Assembly: GCA_018432315.1 (NCBI GenBank)
Contig: JAHDLB010000019.1
Span: forward strand, 117,709-181,708
Reading direction: 5' to 3'
Source: Anaerolineae bacterium
Lineage (GTDB): Bacteria > Chloroflexota > Anaerolineae > Aggregatilineales > Aggregatilineaceae
Length of the DNA: 64,000 nucleotides
Part shown: positions 1 to 9,068 of the stretch, piece after piece
Numbering within the stretch: position 1 is the first letter of the stretch
How the letters are laid out: each line of letters starts with the position of its first letter
Notes under the pieces: generated by a model
Databases searched by the model: none
Seen by the model: only the letters and a program-made list of their open reading frames with translations
Told to the model about the DNA's origin: nothing
Made by a program: the position numbers and the translations under genes

Positions 1-365
1 GCCATCTGCAGGAAGGGCACACCACCGTAGAAGAAGATCGCGATCGCGAACAGCGGGCCGATCCAGCGGTCGCCGGTGAATTCCGGCATGCTGAAGCCAA
101 ACCAGTTCTGCAACATCGGGCTGAACAGCAGCACCGGGATCGTCAGCAGCAGCGACACCCAGAAGCGGTTGCGAAACATGATCTCGTGGCCGGTGTGATC
201 CACGTGCGCGCCGCCATGCCCGCCGTGATCCTGGCTGCCGTGCCCGCCGTGATCCATTGGCCGTTCCTGCGCCTCGTCCACTTCTACGGGACGATGCCTC
301 GTGTGTTGAGCGGAATTTTCGGGTAGATGCTCATCAGTAACATGCTGTGGCTGTTGATTGGACAT
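1..365 (-). CDS. Heavy-metal (copper) P-type ATPase, CopB-like, N-terminal part
   Basis: Partial gene running off the left edge; only the first ~121 codons are present. Translation from the ATG at 365 gives a hydrophilic N-terminus with a His/Gly-rich stretch of repeated HGGHG and DHGGHG units. It then gives HEIMFRNRFWVS and two hydrophobic segments (LLLTIPVLLFSP and IGPLFAIAIFFYGG). This matches the start of CopB-type P1B ATPases, which export copper or silver and carry a His-rich metal-binding head in place of the CXXC domains of CopA. A strong AGGGAGG ribosome site lies just upstream. The phosphorylation (DKTG) and CPH motifs lie outside the window, so ion specificity is inferred from the N-terminus only. 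Confidence 0.8.
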   Translation of the reverse strand, partial: MSNQQPQHVTDEHLPENSAQHTRHRPVEVDEAQERPMDHGGHGSQDHGGHGGAHVDHTGHEIMFRNRFWVSLLLTIPVLLFSPMLQNWFGFSMPEFTGDRWIGPLFAIAIFFYGGVPFLQM

Positions 366-994
366 AGTGCCTCCCTGGCGAACATAAGGCTGGCTGTGCA
401 CGAAAATGCGGCAAGAAAGACGGCACAGTCTTCAGCCTCTAGAACTCCCATCAGCTAACGATAGCTGCAAAATGATTAATCCTGGTTTGATTTATTAATA
501 TGATTATAGGGGATATTATGTGGCCCTGAATACGCCAAATGGCCTGTCGTTACTTCGGCCATCTAGCGTACAAAGCCGATCTCTGTCCATCATACCACTC
601 GATTCCACGCCAACAGATCATCACTGACAGCAACGTCGAGAAGCGTGTTTTCCTGAACGGCAGCAGGGCACTACTTCAGGTTCCCTCGGCGCATCCGAGT
701 GCCAATCAGCAGCAAATGGGGCGCGAAGGGCAGCCGGTGCGGTAATTGACATGAGTATATCCGGCTGTAAGGATCTTGATTAGCGTCGGATTGCGGGTCC
801 CATACAGGCACATTGGCTTAGTGTGTCGAAACTGCAAGAATCACTCCAAAGGGTTCAGTAAAGCAACACGGCCGTCTTGCTGCCTAAGCCAAAAGCCTCA
901 CAACCAAACGCGTAGAGTGGCCCGTGTGCAAAAGTGTTTTGGGAGCTATACTTCTAGAACAACGTACGTTGAGATACACCCGCCAGGAGGTCAC
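366..994. other. Gap of 629 bases between copB-like gene and GAPDH
   Basis: The left part (about 440-530) is AT-rich and probably holds the promoter of the leftward P-type ATPase. Short open frames here (for example 539-745) show no recognisable family. A perfect 10-bp palindrome, AACGTACGTT, lies at 961-970, ten bases before the GAPDH ribosome site, and could be a regulator or RNA-structure site. I could not assign a convincing -35/-10 pair to the GAPDH gene. Confidence 0.4.
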
Positions 995-2038
995 ATGGCA
1001 AACCAAAAAATCCGTGTCGCCGTCAATGGGTACGGCGTCATCGGCAAACGCGTCGCTGATGCGGTACGAGCTCAACCCGATATGGAGCTGGTAGGGGTGA
1101 GTGATGTCGTCAGCGACTATCGTATCAAGACGGCTGTCGCACTTGGAATCCCGGTGTATGCTTCGCTGCGGGACAAACAGAACGACATGAAAGATGCCGG
1201 TATTCCGATCGCCGGAACCCTGGACGGTTTGTTATCCGAAATCGACGTGATGGTCGACTGCACGCCCAAGGGCATCGGGGCAAAAAACCTCGACCGCTAT
1301 CGCGAAGCGGGTGTGAAGGCAATTTTCCAGGGCGGCGAGAAGCACAGCCTGACGGGCCATTCATTCGTGGCGCAAGCGAATTACGCATCCGCCTTAGGGC
1401 GGGATGCCACGCGCGTTGTATCGTGCAACACGACCAGTACCGTGCGAACCCTGACCGCACTGCGCGACGCCGGCCTGCTCAAAAAGGCACGGGGCGTGCT
1501 GGTCCGTCGCGCCACCGACCCGTGGGAATCGGATCACAGCGGCATCATGAATACGGTCGTACCTGAAGACACCATCCCAAGCCATCAGGGGCCGGATGCG
1601 CAGACGGTGGTGCCAGAACTGGATGTCGTCACCATCGCGGCTAAAGCTGCCCACACGCAGAATCACAATCATTTCTGGATTGTGGAACTCACCAAAGCCG
1701 CCAGTCGCGATGAAGTGCTGGCCGCTTTCCAGGCCGCGCCGCGCATTGCCTTCATCCGCATGAGCGAAGGGATTGTCGCCCTCAACAACACGGTCGAACT
1801 GATGAAGGACCTGGGGCGGCCTCGCGGCGACATGTGGGAAGTCGGACTGTGGGAAGATGTCCTCGAAGCGAATGGCAACGAAGTCTACTACACCTACCAG
1901 GTCGATAACCAGGCGATTGTCATCCCGGAGAACATCGACGCTATCCGTGCCCTGGCGGGGACCGTGAAAGATGCGGTTGAGTCGATCCGGCGCACCGACG
2001 AAGCGCTGGGTGTCAAGCGCGATTTTCTTGGGGAATAG
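995..2038 (+). CDS. Type II (archaeal-type) glyceraldehyde-3-phosphate dehydrogenase
   Basis: Predicted 347-residue NAD(P)-dependent GAPDH of the archaeal class (phosphorylating, EC 1.2.1.59 type). It interconverts glyceraldehyde 3-phosphate and 1,3-bisphosphoglycerate in the cytoplasm. The N-terminal Rossmann motif is VNGYGVIGKRVADAV (about residues 10-24). The catalytic cysteine is in VVSCNTTS (Cys144), which replaces the SCTTN of ordinary bacterial Gap. FQGGEKH at 111-117 is also typical of the archaeal class. The frame stays open upstream to 776, but the ATG at 995 follows a good CAGGAGG site and begins MANQKIRVAVNG, so it is taken as the start. It stands alone, with no other glycolytic gene next to it. 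Confidence 0.9.
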   Translation: MANQKIRVAVNGYGVIGKRVADAVRAQPDMELVGVSDVVSDYRIKTAVALGIPVYASLRDKQNDMKDAGIPIAGTLDGLLSEIDVMVDCTPKGIGAKNLDRYREAGVKAIFQGGEKHSLTGHSFVAQANYASALGRDATRVVSCNTTSTVRTLTALRDAGLLKKARGVLVRRATDPWESDHSGIMNTVVPEDTIPSHQGPDAQTVVPELDVVTIAAKAAHTQNHNHFWIVELTKAASRDEVLAAFQAAPRIAFIRMSEGIVALNNTVELMKDLGRPRGDMWEVGLWEDVLEANGNEVYYTYQVDNQAIVIPENIDAIRALAGTVKDAVESIRRTDEALGVKRDFLGE

Positions 2039-2050
2039 AAGGTCGTCCCC

Positions 2051-2080
2051 GGCGGAAGTGTGGTTAATTCCAGTTCCGCC
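2051..2080 (+). terminator. Weak hairpin after GAPDH
   Basis: GGCGGAA (2051-2057) pairs perfectly with TTCCGCC (2074-2080), twelve bases after the GAPDH stop. There is no T-tract, so this may be an RNA-stability hairpin or a weak terminator. Confidence 0.3.
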
Positions 2081-2090
2081 TGGGAAGGGG

Positions 2091-2540
2091 TCACGCCGCC
2101 ACAGCGCCGCTGCCCACCCGGGCCAGCAGTCTGGCAGGGTCAGACCGCGCCAGAGGGGTCAAGATCGGGGTCTGCAAAAACTCCTCAACGGTCCAGACGT
2201 GATCGGTCAGCCCCAACGCCATCGCCGGTGTTCGCGGACGCGGCCTTCCGCCTAGCACGCGGTCGGTCAGCGGCTGATGCGGGCGGATCCAGTGATAGGA
2301 CGCGCGCCACCACTCCACATGATTCAACAGATGCGTGTCACTCTGTAGCAGTGATCACGTTCGCCGCGTGAGAGCCGCCACACCCTGGCGTATCGTCAAA
2401 ACGTCATTTTGCGCCGCTCTTTGCGCTTGACCAGTTGCCCATGCCGCAGCTTCTCGTCCACCTGCCAGTGATCTTTGCGGGCTCGCGGCGGTCGAAACCA
2501 CCGGCCAGAATGCGCGGTGAGAACGCGGTGACAGGTTAAC
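2091..2540 (-). pseudogene. Degraded insertion-sequence transposase
   Basis: Read on the minus strand, two pieces of a DDE-type transposase can be joined. The first, about 2540-2405, includes RPPRARKDHWQVDEK and KRKERRKMTF and ends at a stop. The second, in another frame, reads TIRQGVAALTRRT, then an in-frame TGA where the family should have Trp, then LLNHVEWWRASYHW and TPAMALGLTDHVW. The latter strings are typical of IS transposase C-termini. The central part, which should hold catalytic residues, is missing at the junction near 2400. An internal deletion with a frameshift plus a nonsense codon make the gene dead. I cannot name the IS family with certainty and see no intact terminal repeats. 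Confidence 0.65.
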
Positions 2541-2574
2541 CGGCCCAAACCGGCCCGAGTTAATAGTTCCAGGA

Positions 2575-2607
2575 ATCAGCCCTGGCGTGAGGCATACCAG
2601 GGCTGAT
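2575..2607. repeat. Perfect 11-bp inverted repeat
   Basis: ATCAGCCCTGG (2575-2585) and CCAGGGCTGAT (2597-2607) form a perfect 11-bp stem with an 11-base loop. It lies between the transposase remnant and the leftward dehydrogenase, so it could be the dehydrogenase terminator (no clear T-tract) or debris of the insertion sequence. The flanking stretch 2541-2797 holds no recognisable gene. Confidence 0.45.
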
Positions 2608-2797
2608 CTGGGCTTTGGCGTTTTGAAGAGGCCGTTGTCGAGTAGGCAGCGGTCTTTTTGCCTGAGACGCAGTAAGCAAAACCGAGAAAGCAGGCTGAAG
2701 CAGGCGCGGAAGCGAAAGCGGCATGACGACGAGCGGCCAACTATCCTGGTTCCTCGATGAATCCACTACCGAACGTGCCCCCCAGAAACGCAGCAGA

Positions 2798-3847
2798 TCA
2801 ATAAGTCAGGACGACTTTCACCACTTCATCTGGATGCTGGTCGATGAGGGTGTACGCTTCAGCCGCGCGCGAGAAAGGGAACCGATGCGAGATCAGGCCC
2901 TCGGTGTGAATCTGCCCTGTCGCCAGGTAATGGGTTGCTGTGGCGTGAATGCGCGCGCGATCCCAGGCCGGGTAATCGCGGTGCGGGCAGTCCCAGACCC
3001 CCATGCTGGAAACCAACGTGATCCGGTTATGGTGCCACTCTTCGCCCAGGCGGAGCGGCGCAGCACCATCCTGATAATAACCGCCCGCCACAACCGTCCC
3101 CGCCACCTGTACGCACCGGATCGCCTCGTGGAGAGCTGCCGCGCTGCCGGATAGTTCAATCGCCACATCCGCGCCGCATTCGGCGGTTTCCGATTTGATC
3201 TCTCGCGCCACGTCACAGGTGGTGGGGTCCAGTGTGCGATCCGCCCCAAACGCTTCCGCCAACGCGCGCCGCCGGGGAAGCGGATCCACGGCATCGACCC
3301 GCAGCGCACCGTTCAGCCGGGCAAGTTGCACGGCCAGCAGCCCGATCACGCCCAGGCCAAAGATTGCCACGTGATCCCCGACCTTGATATGAGCGTCATG
3401 GACCGCCTGAAGGGCTACCCCCGCCAGCGCTAGTATCACCGCACTATCGAGATCAAGTGAGGGGGGCAAGGGCACAATATCGCCAATCATGGTGCGCTCG
3501 GTGGGGCGCGCGGTGTGTGTTGCACGGTGGCCGAAAGGCAGATGAATCCGATCCCCAGGGACGAAGCCGGATACGGCACTTCCTACTTCGGTCACACGTC
3601 CGACCCACTCGTACCCGAGCCGTGCGGGGTACATGACGCTCTCACTCACCGGGACGAAGAGGCGCAGGTTGGGATCGAACTGCTTATCATGAAACGGCGA
3701 TGTGCCGCGATACAGATTGAGCTCTGTCCCGTGACTGATACCGCTCAGGATCGCCGTGGCTCGGATTTCATCGGGATGAAGCCGGGTTTCTTCGTAGGTT
3801 ATGAGGCGCACATCACGTGGGCCAACCAGCAGCAACTCCTCAGGCAC
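2798..3847 (-). CDS. Zinc-type medium-chain dehydrogenase/reductase
   Basis: A 349-residue medium-chain dehydrogenase/reductase with an N-terminal GroES-like domain and a C-terminal Rossmann domain (motif FGLGVIGLLAVQLARL, about residues 164-179). It probably oxidises or reduces a sugar alcohol or similar alcohol with NAD(P). In SGISHGTE the position usually filled by the catalytic-zinc cysteine is Ser38, and the four-cysteine structural zinc cluster is absent. This is a recognised subgroup, so zinc dependence is doubtful. It starts with GTG behind a nearly perfect ribosome site, AGGAGGTGATCC, which settles the start. It is monocistronic and divergent from the LuxR-family regulator. The substrate cannot be told from the sequence. 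Confidence 0.8.
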   Translation of the reverse strand: MPEELLLVGPRDVRLITYEETRLHPDEIRATAILSGISHGTELNLYRGTSPFHDKQFDPNLRLFVPVSESVMYPARLGYEWVGRVTEVGSAVSGFVPGDRIHLPFGHRATHTARPTERTMIGDIVPLPPSLDLDSAVILALAGVALQAVHDAHIKVGDHVAIFGLGVIGLLAVQLARLNGALRVDAVDPLPRRRALAEAFGADRTLDPTTCDVAREIKSETAECGADVAIELSGSAAALHEAIRCVQVAGTVVAGGYYQDGAAPLRLGEEWHHNRITLVSSMGVWDCPHRDYPAWDRARIHATATHYLATGQIHTEGLISHRFPFSRAAEAYTLIDQHPDEVVKVVLTY

Positions 3848-4030
3848 GGATCACCTCCTGTGAACGAAAATCAGATGGGCGACAATTTACCCTGATTGTA
3901 ACTGCATTTTGTCCCGGTGGGGGTCATTCAGGCTATCCGCTGCGAGGAAAGTCATCCTCTATATGCCTGGCGATGAAGACGGGTGGCCGCGCCTTTGTAC
4001 GAGCGACACCGGTCGTCCGTTTCTTCGAGG

Positions 4031-4228
4031 CGATTGTACGGCCAGCAAGGCAGCGACGTGTGGGACGAAGAAGGCACCCAGGCCCTGTTTGACACCGACG
4101 CCGGACGCGAAGCGCTGATCGGCTGCTTTCTGCTGTTGCGCTTCTCCAACGCGCCAGTCTGGCAGCCTGTGCTACGTGAAGGTAGCGAGGTCATCACCTC
4201 TGTGGGTGAATTGGATACAACTATCCAG
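4031..4228 (+). pseudogene. Possible gene fragment, perhaps solute-binding protein
   Basis: One frame reads LYGQQGSDVWDEEGTQALF and then about 40 protein-like residues to ITSVGELDTTIQ, with no plausible start or ribosome site. The WDEEGTQALFDT pattern vaguely recalls the middle of sugar ABC solute-binding proteins, which often read (W/F)DEDGTKALFDT. It lies in the 481-base gap (3848-4328) between the dehydrogenase and the LuxR-family gene. It is either a decayed remnant or chance coding-like sequence; the assignment is weak. Confidence 0.25.
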
Positions 4229-4328
4229 GCTGCCAGCCCTCTTATTTTCTATTATGATCAGGTATACTTCAAATGCTTGAGGGCGATTCGCCTTTGGCTG
4301 TTGCCAGATTATCAGGAGAACACACGTC

Positions 4329-6887
4329 ATGGCCCACCCTGCTATTGCGGCACAAGTGGGACATCTGCCGCCCCAGCCAACCACGTTCATCGGTCGAGAA
4401 GACGACATCATCAGCATCATGGAAATGCTGGAAGATTCAAACTGCCGCCTATTGACTCTGGCAGGCGAAGGCGGCATCGGGAAATCCCGCCTGGCGATAG
4501 AGATCGCGGCGCGATCGCGGGGCTACTATCCTGACGGCATCTTTTTTGTGGATTTGCAGCCAGTTTGCACGTCCGATGCCCTGCTCCAGGTGATCGCCGA
4601 TACGCTCTACTGCCCCCTGTCGGGGCACGAAACAGCCTTTGAACAACTGCTCCATTTTCTCCGCGAAAAAGACATGCTGCTTGTGTTCGACAACTTCGAG
4701 CAACTGCTGCCAGAACGGGCCGAAACGGTGGTGGGCGAGCTGCTCGACGGCTGCCCCGGTCTCACCATCCTGGTGACATCGCGGGAAGTCCTTAACCTGA
4801 AACAGGAATGGGTGTGGCGGGTCGCTGGGCTGGCATATCCACAAGAGCAGGCAGTGGGAGCAGTGGAGCAGTACGACGCCATACGATTATTCGTCGAGCG
4901 CGCCCGTCACATCCGGCGTGACTTCCTGATTGAAAACGACCTGCCGCACGTCCTTCAGATTTGCCAACTGGTCGAAGGCATGCCGCTGGCCCTGGAGCTT
5001 GCTGCTTGCTGGCTGAAAGTGCTGCCCTGTGAAGCCATCGCCGAGGAAATACGCCACAATCTCGACCTCCTCAACAGCTATCAGCGCAACCAGCCGGAAC
5101 GCCACCGAAGCATGCGTGCCGTGTTCGAACAGTGCTGGAAACTCCTGTCGCCGGCGGAGCGCGACACCATCAACCGTCTTTCGATTTTCAAAGGCGGCTT
5201 TCGACGCGAAGCAGCCGAGCAGGTTGCCGGCGCAAACCTGGCGACACTGCTGCTATTGGCAGATAAATCTCTCTTACGGTTAGAGGCCAACGGGCGCTTT
5301 CACATACACGAACTGGTGCGCCAGTATGCTGCCGAGCAACTGGGCGATGTCGAGGAACTGCAAAACGCACATTGTGCCCATTACGCGGATTTTCTTCACA
5401 GCCGGTACGAGGATTTATGCGGACGACGCCAGCTCGAAGCGAGCGCCGAGATTTCAGAAGAACTCGATAACATTCGCGCCGCCTGGGATTATGCGGCAAA
5501 GCGGAGTGATTCTCAGGCCCTGTTTCGGATGGCCGTCGCCTATGGCTTGTTTTGTCAACTTCGTGGTCGTTATCAGGAAGCGTACACCGCTTATCGCAGT
5601 GCAACCAGGTCCCTTCTGAGCCTGGAAACCACACCGGAAACCGATCTGGCATTGGGCATGATCCTCCCGGGACTGAGTTGGGTCTATATCCGGATGGGCC
5701 AGTTGGACAATGCTGAAGAATACTTTCGGCAAACTGAGGCGGTCTTCGACCGGCTGGGAATCATGCCGACGTTGGGCTACGCCATCGATCCTTGGATCGG
5801 ACGGGCGGTGATTGCCCTGGTGCGCGGTGACTACAGCAACGCACAACGCCTGGCTGAAGAGGCCTGCCGGCGAGCGGAGGTATCGCAGAATCTGGCCAAC
5901 CTGCGCATTGCCTGCCGCACCCTGGCGGAGGCATATCTGCGCCAGGGCGAACATGAGCGCGCGCATCAGCATGCCCTGACAGCGTACCGGATCTGCGAGC
6001 AAACGGGCGATCGCTGGTTCATGGCGTATTGCCTGACCACGCTGGGCGAAATCAGTATCGAAATGCGCGAGTATGCGGTCGCCAAAAAACACTTCGAGCA
6101 GGCCTATGCGCTGCGGCAGGAAATCCGCGATCCAGAAGGCATGGCGCTCGTGCTCGGTTACCTGGGCGACATCGCCCTGCAAGAGCAAGCCTTCGACGAG
6201 GCGCTGCGCTGCTACAACGAGAGCCGGGCGCTGTACGAGGAGCATCGAGTCGGCGATCCGGGCGGGCTGGCAAGGGCGTTGAGTGGCCTCAGCCGTGCTC
6301 ATCTGTCCCGCCGTGATTATCTGGCGGCCAGCGAAACCTGCCGCCAAGCTTTGCAGCTCGCGGTGTCCATCCAGTATGTGCCCGTCTTGCTACAACTGCT
6401 GATCGTCGCGGGTGAACTCTGTTACGCCGTTCAGAAACAGGCGGAAGGGCAGGAAATGCTGGCACTGGTCGTGAATCACGCGGCGACGAACTACGCCAGC
6501 CGGTCCGCGGTGCAGGATTTCATGGCGCACAACAACCTTTCTGAGTCGCCCTCCCTGCTCACGGGCTATGATCTGCACGGCAGCAGCAGTCTCATACAGA
6601 TGGCGCTCAACGCGGAAAAGACGCTTTTAGAGATAGCAGACGTAAAACCACAGGCGGCTGCAACACTTGTGAGGATGCCCGACCAACTGCTTGTTGATCC
6701 CTTGACGCAGCGTGAACTGGAAGTCCTGAAGTACATCGCTGCCGGTCTGCAAAATCGAGAGATTGCGGACGAGTTGGTTGTGTCGCTCAACACGGTGAAG
6801 ACGCACATCAACAACATCTACTCGAAACTGAACGCCTCAAACCGCGTCCAGGCTGTTGCGCGCGCCCGCGACCTCAGCATGCTCTAG
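4329..6887 (+). CDS. LuxR-family regulator with NB-ARC-like ATPase and TPR domains
   Basis: An 852-residue cytoplasmic transcription regulator of the large signal-transducing ATPase type. An N-terminal P-loop domain has Walker A GEGGIGKS (residues 46-53) and Walker B LLVFDNFEQ (Asp121). After it come ILVTSREV and GMPLALELAA, as in AfsR/MalT-like NB-ARC proteins. A long helical middle region (about 390-720) contains several tetratricopeptide-like repeats for ligand or protein sensing. The C-terminal 60 residues are a LuxR helix-turn-helix (LTQRELEVLKYIAAG...NTVKTHINNIYSKL). The ATG follows AGGAG at ten bases. The ligand is unknown; the next gene downstream, a secreted beta-propeller-like protein, is a candidate target. 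Confidence 0.88.
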   Translation: MAHPAIAAQVGHLPPQPTTFIGREDDIISIMEMLEDSNCRLLTLAGEGGIGKSRLAIEIAARSRGYYPDGIFFVDLQPVCTSDALLQVIADTLYCPLSGHETAFEQLLHFLREKDMLLVFDNFEQLLPERAETVVGELLDGCPGLTILVTSREVLNLKQEWVWRVAGLAYPQEQAVGAVEQYDAIRLFVERARHIRRDFLIENDLPHVLQICQLVEGMPLALELAACWLKVLPCEAIAEEIRHNLDLLNSYQRNQPERHRSMRAVFEQCWKLLSPAERDTINRLSIFKGGFRREAAEQVAGANLATLLLLADKSLLRLEANGRFHIHELVRQYAAEQLGDVEELQNAHCAHYADFLHSRYEDLCGRRQLEASAEISEELDNIRAAWDYAAKRSDSQALFRMAVAYGLFCQLRGRYQEAYTAYRSATRSLLSLETTPETDLALGMILPGLSWVYIRMGQLDNAEEYFRQTEAVFDRLGIMPTLGYAIDPWIGRAVIALVRGDYSNAQRLAEEACRRAEVSQNLANLRIACRTLAEAYLRQGEHERAHQHALTAYRICEQTGDRWFMAYCLTTLGEISIEMREYAVAKKHFEQAYALRQEIRDPEGMALVLGYLGDIALQEQAFDEALRCYNESRALYEEHRVGDPGGLARALSGLSRAHLSRRDYLAASETCRQALQLAVSIQYVPVLLQLLIVAGELCYAVQKQAEGQEMLALVVNHAATNYASRSAVQDFMAHNNLSESPSLLTGYDLHGSSSLIQMALNAEKTLLEIADVKPQAAATLVRMPDQLLVDPLTQRELEVLKYIAAGLQNREIADELVVSLNTVKTHINNIYSKLNASNRVQAVARARDLSML

Positions 6888-7001
6888 CGCCCGCCCAAAT
6901 CTAGTACGCCTCGATCACCCTTTTGGGTGATGACTCTCCACCCCCCTTGCCTCCTATACTGGTGTTCAACGTTCGTGAACACACATCAGGAGGAAACCTC
7001 T

Positions 7002-8279
7002 ATGCGTACGAGATTCACACTGCGAACAGCCACCGCGCTGGCACTGGTACTGGTGAGCCTGCTTGGCAGCCTGTCAGTCGCCGCTCACGGCGGTGAAACA
7101 GGTACAGCGCCCAATGGTTTGTTCTTCGTCGACTATCGCAGCCTGAACGGCGGGGCCGACGGGGTGGCGCTGGTCAACCTCGATCCCGAGTCGGATGGGT
7201 TTGGCGAGATCCTGCAGACCCTTGAACTGGGCGAAGGCGTGCTGCCGCATCACCTGTATTACAATCACGATCAATCGCGGCTCTATAACACCGCACTCGG
7301 CGGCGCTTTCCTGTATGAACTGATCCTGGAACGCGATGCTGACGACATTCCGACCATCACCGGGGCCACACCCATCGATACCGGCGGCAGCATCGTGGGC
7401 GAGGATATGTATTTCTCGGAGGACGGTTCGTCCTTCTGGGTGACGTTCATCGGCGGTTCGGGTGGTGAGCGAGACGGATCGGTTGGCGTATTCGACGCCA
7501 GGACGAATGAACTGCTGCAAACCATCGTCGCACCCGAGCCGGAAGACCCGGCGAGCGGCGAGCCGTTCCTCCTCTATCCACACGGTATCTCAGCGAACGA
7601 GGCGCGCGGCTATATGGTCGTCACCTCGACCGTTCACCCCGATCTCGTCACTGGCATGGGCAACACGGTCACCCTGATCGATATGGACACCAAGGAACCC
7701 GTGCAGACGGTGCTCGTGGGCGAGTCGTGGGAGGATCTGAGCCAGCCGGTGGAAGTGCTGATGCTGCGTGATGGACTTCCGTCTTACGTGCTGGTGACGA
7801 CCGTGATGGGGGGCGATGTGTGGGTTGCGCCCTTCGATGAAGCGACCGGTCGCCTGGGCGAATTCACTGAAGTCATTGACGGCAGCACCAACGAACTGGG
7901 AATCGCCCTCGAGTTCTACATCGGCCCGGGGCAAGACCCGGAGAGCGACGAAGACCAACTGCTGTACGTCAGCTTTGCGGTGCCCGGTGTGGTGAATGCC
8001 TACAGCCTGGATAACCTGCCGGAACTGGAACTGGTGAAAACGTTCCAGGCCGAGCCGGGCACGCACCACTTCGGCTTCTTCCGGACCGAATCGGGGCGCG
8101 AGGCGATGGTCATTCAAAACAACCTGCTCAATGGCGAGGGGATCAACGCGGGCACCTTGACGATCGTCGACATCCACAGCGGTGAGCAGTTGGGCCGGGT
8201 TGACCTCCCTGGCGACCACGGCATTCTGCCCGAATCGCTTGAGTCCGCGATGGGAAATGCCCATTTCGTCCACCACTAG
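7002..8279 (+). CDS. Secreted beta-propeller-like protein
   Basis: A 425-residue exported protein of unknown function. The N-terminus is a clear signal peptide (RTRFTLRTATALALVLVSLL, cleaved near SVAAHG). The rest has repeated blade-like segments typical of YncE, SMP-30 or selenium-binding-type propellers: LLYVSFAVPGVVNAYSL, GTLTIVDIHSGEQLGRV, HHLYYNHDQSRLYNT. Histidines cluster at the blade edges and at the extreme C-terminus (NAHFVHH), so metal binding is possible. The ATG at 7002 follows AGGAGGAAA and starts at the signal peptide, so the longer upstream frame from 6927 is rejected. It lies 114 bases after the LuxR-family regulator on the same strand. The family is not identified further. 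Confidence 0.65.
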   Translation: MRTRFTLRTATALALVLVSLLGSLSVAAHGGETGTAPNGLFFVDYRSLNGGADGVALVNLDPESDGFGEILQTLELGEGVLPHHLYYNHDQSRLYNTALGGAFLYELILERDADDIPTITGATPIDTGGSIVGEDMYFSEDGSSFWVTFIGGSGGERDGSVGVFDARTNELLQTIVAPEPEDPASGEPFLLYPHGISANEARGYMVVTSTVHPDLVTGMGNTVTLIDMDTKEPVQTVLVGESWEDLSQPVEVLMLRDGLPSYVLVTTVMGGDVWVAPFDEATGRLGEFTEVIDGSTNELGIALEFYIGPGQDPESDEDQLLYVSFAVPGVVNAYSLDNLPELELVKTFQAEPGTHHFGFFRTESGREAMVIQNNLLNGEGINAGTLTIVDIHSGEQLGRVDLPGDHGILPESLESAMGNAHFVHH

Positions 8280-8315
8280 CGCGCATTCAGCCCACCCGCT
8301 GAACCGGCGCTCAGG

Positions 8316-8354
8316 AAGACCCCGGCTGGCGCACCCTGCTAACCGGGGTCTTTT
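8316..8354 (+). terminator. Rho-independent terminator
   Basis: AAGACCCCGG (8316-8325) pairs perfectly with CCGGGGTCTT (8343-8352) over a 17-base loop and ends in TTTT. It lies 36 bases past the stop of the secreted propeller gene. Confidence 0.75.
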
Positions 8355-8735
8355 GCTCAAGTATGGACCATACCGGAGAACAGGGGGCACACCTGTCGGG
8401 AAGTAGGGCCTGTATTTCCTGGCCCTCGCCATCGTGCTGGCTCATCGTTTCGTCCACAGGCCCCGACAACTTACAACCTCCCTTCTGTGCATCTATAGAC
8501 GGAGCGCTCTGCACAAGGAGGGGATCGCCTTGAACCATCCTGACTTCATCACCACTCCGGGACTATTCGTATGCATGTTCATTCTTCACGAACTGGAAGA
8601 ATGGTGCGAAACTCTCGATTGGCTCGTTTACTCCCGCACGCACCTGGCCGCATGGTGCAATGCGTGCCGTTCTGTGCTCAACTCGTGCGCCGCCCACTTG
8701 GCAATCCTGGCGCGCCGATACCGGCGAAGGGGGTT

Positions 8736-8945
8736 CTACTCGTCGGCGCACACCAACGGCAGATCGACCACCAGCTCGACCTTGAACGTTTCCCACAGGC
8801 CGGGCGCGGCTGCCGCCGCGATCCGCCGGATCACCGCCTGGAGAGCGGTCGGCTGGCAGTTGATCGCCAGTTCGCCCACTCCGGCGCGCTGCCACCACAC
8901 GCCGCGGCTTCGCCATCGGCGGCGTGTACGAACGTCCAGTGGCGA
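8736..8945 (-). pseudogene. Unrecognised gene fragment
   Basis: On the minus strand the last 48 codons before the TAG at 8736-8738 read like a real protein end (GVGELAINCQPTALQAVIRR and, after a short Ala-rich run, ETFKVELVVDLPLVCADE). Codon-position composition resembles nearby genes. No start, ribosome site or upstream domain can be joined in frame, and upstream translation turns Arg-rich and implausible. I read it as the tail of a decayed gene of unknown family. The rest of the 8280-9068 gap shows nothing I can support, despite long open frames such as 8434-9180. Confidence 0.35.
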
Positions 8946-8960
8946 AGCCTGCCACTGGAC
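8934..8960. repeat. Perfect 10-bp inverted repeat
   Basis: GTCCAGTGGC (8934-8943) and GCCACTGGAC (8951-8960) form a perfect stem with a 7-base loop (GAAGCCT). There is no T-tract. It lies about 110 bases beyond the end of the leftward LacI-family gene and could stabilise or end that transcript. Confidence 0.4.
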
Positions 8961-9068
8961 ATGGTGGGTCGTTCCCGGTGCGAGTATGGTTGATTCCGGC
9001 GCCGCCGCGCCACAGTTCGGCTTGGGGCGTGTGGGAGATCACGGGCTATGCAGCCGCGCAACAAGCGA

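Noticed and set aside
539..745. 68-codon open frame in the gap before GAPDH
   Set aside because: No ribosome site, no recognisable motif and unremarkable composition.
776..994. N-terminal extension of the GAPDH frame
   Set aside because: The family starts at MANQKIRVAVNG and a strong ribosome site lies just before the ATG at 995.
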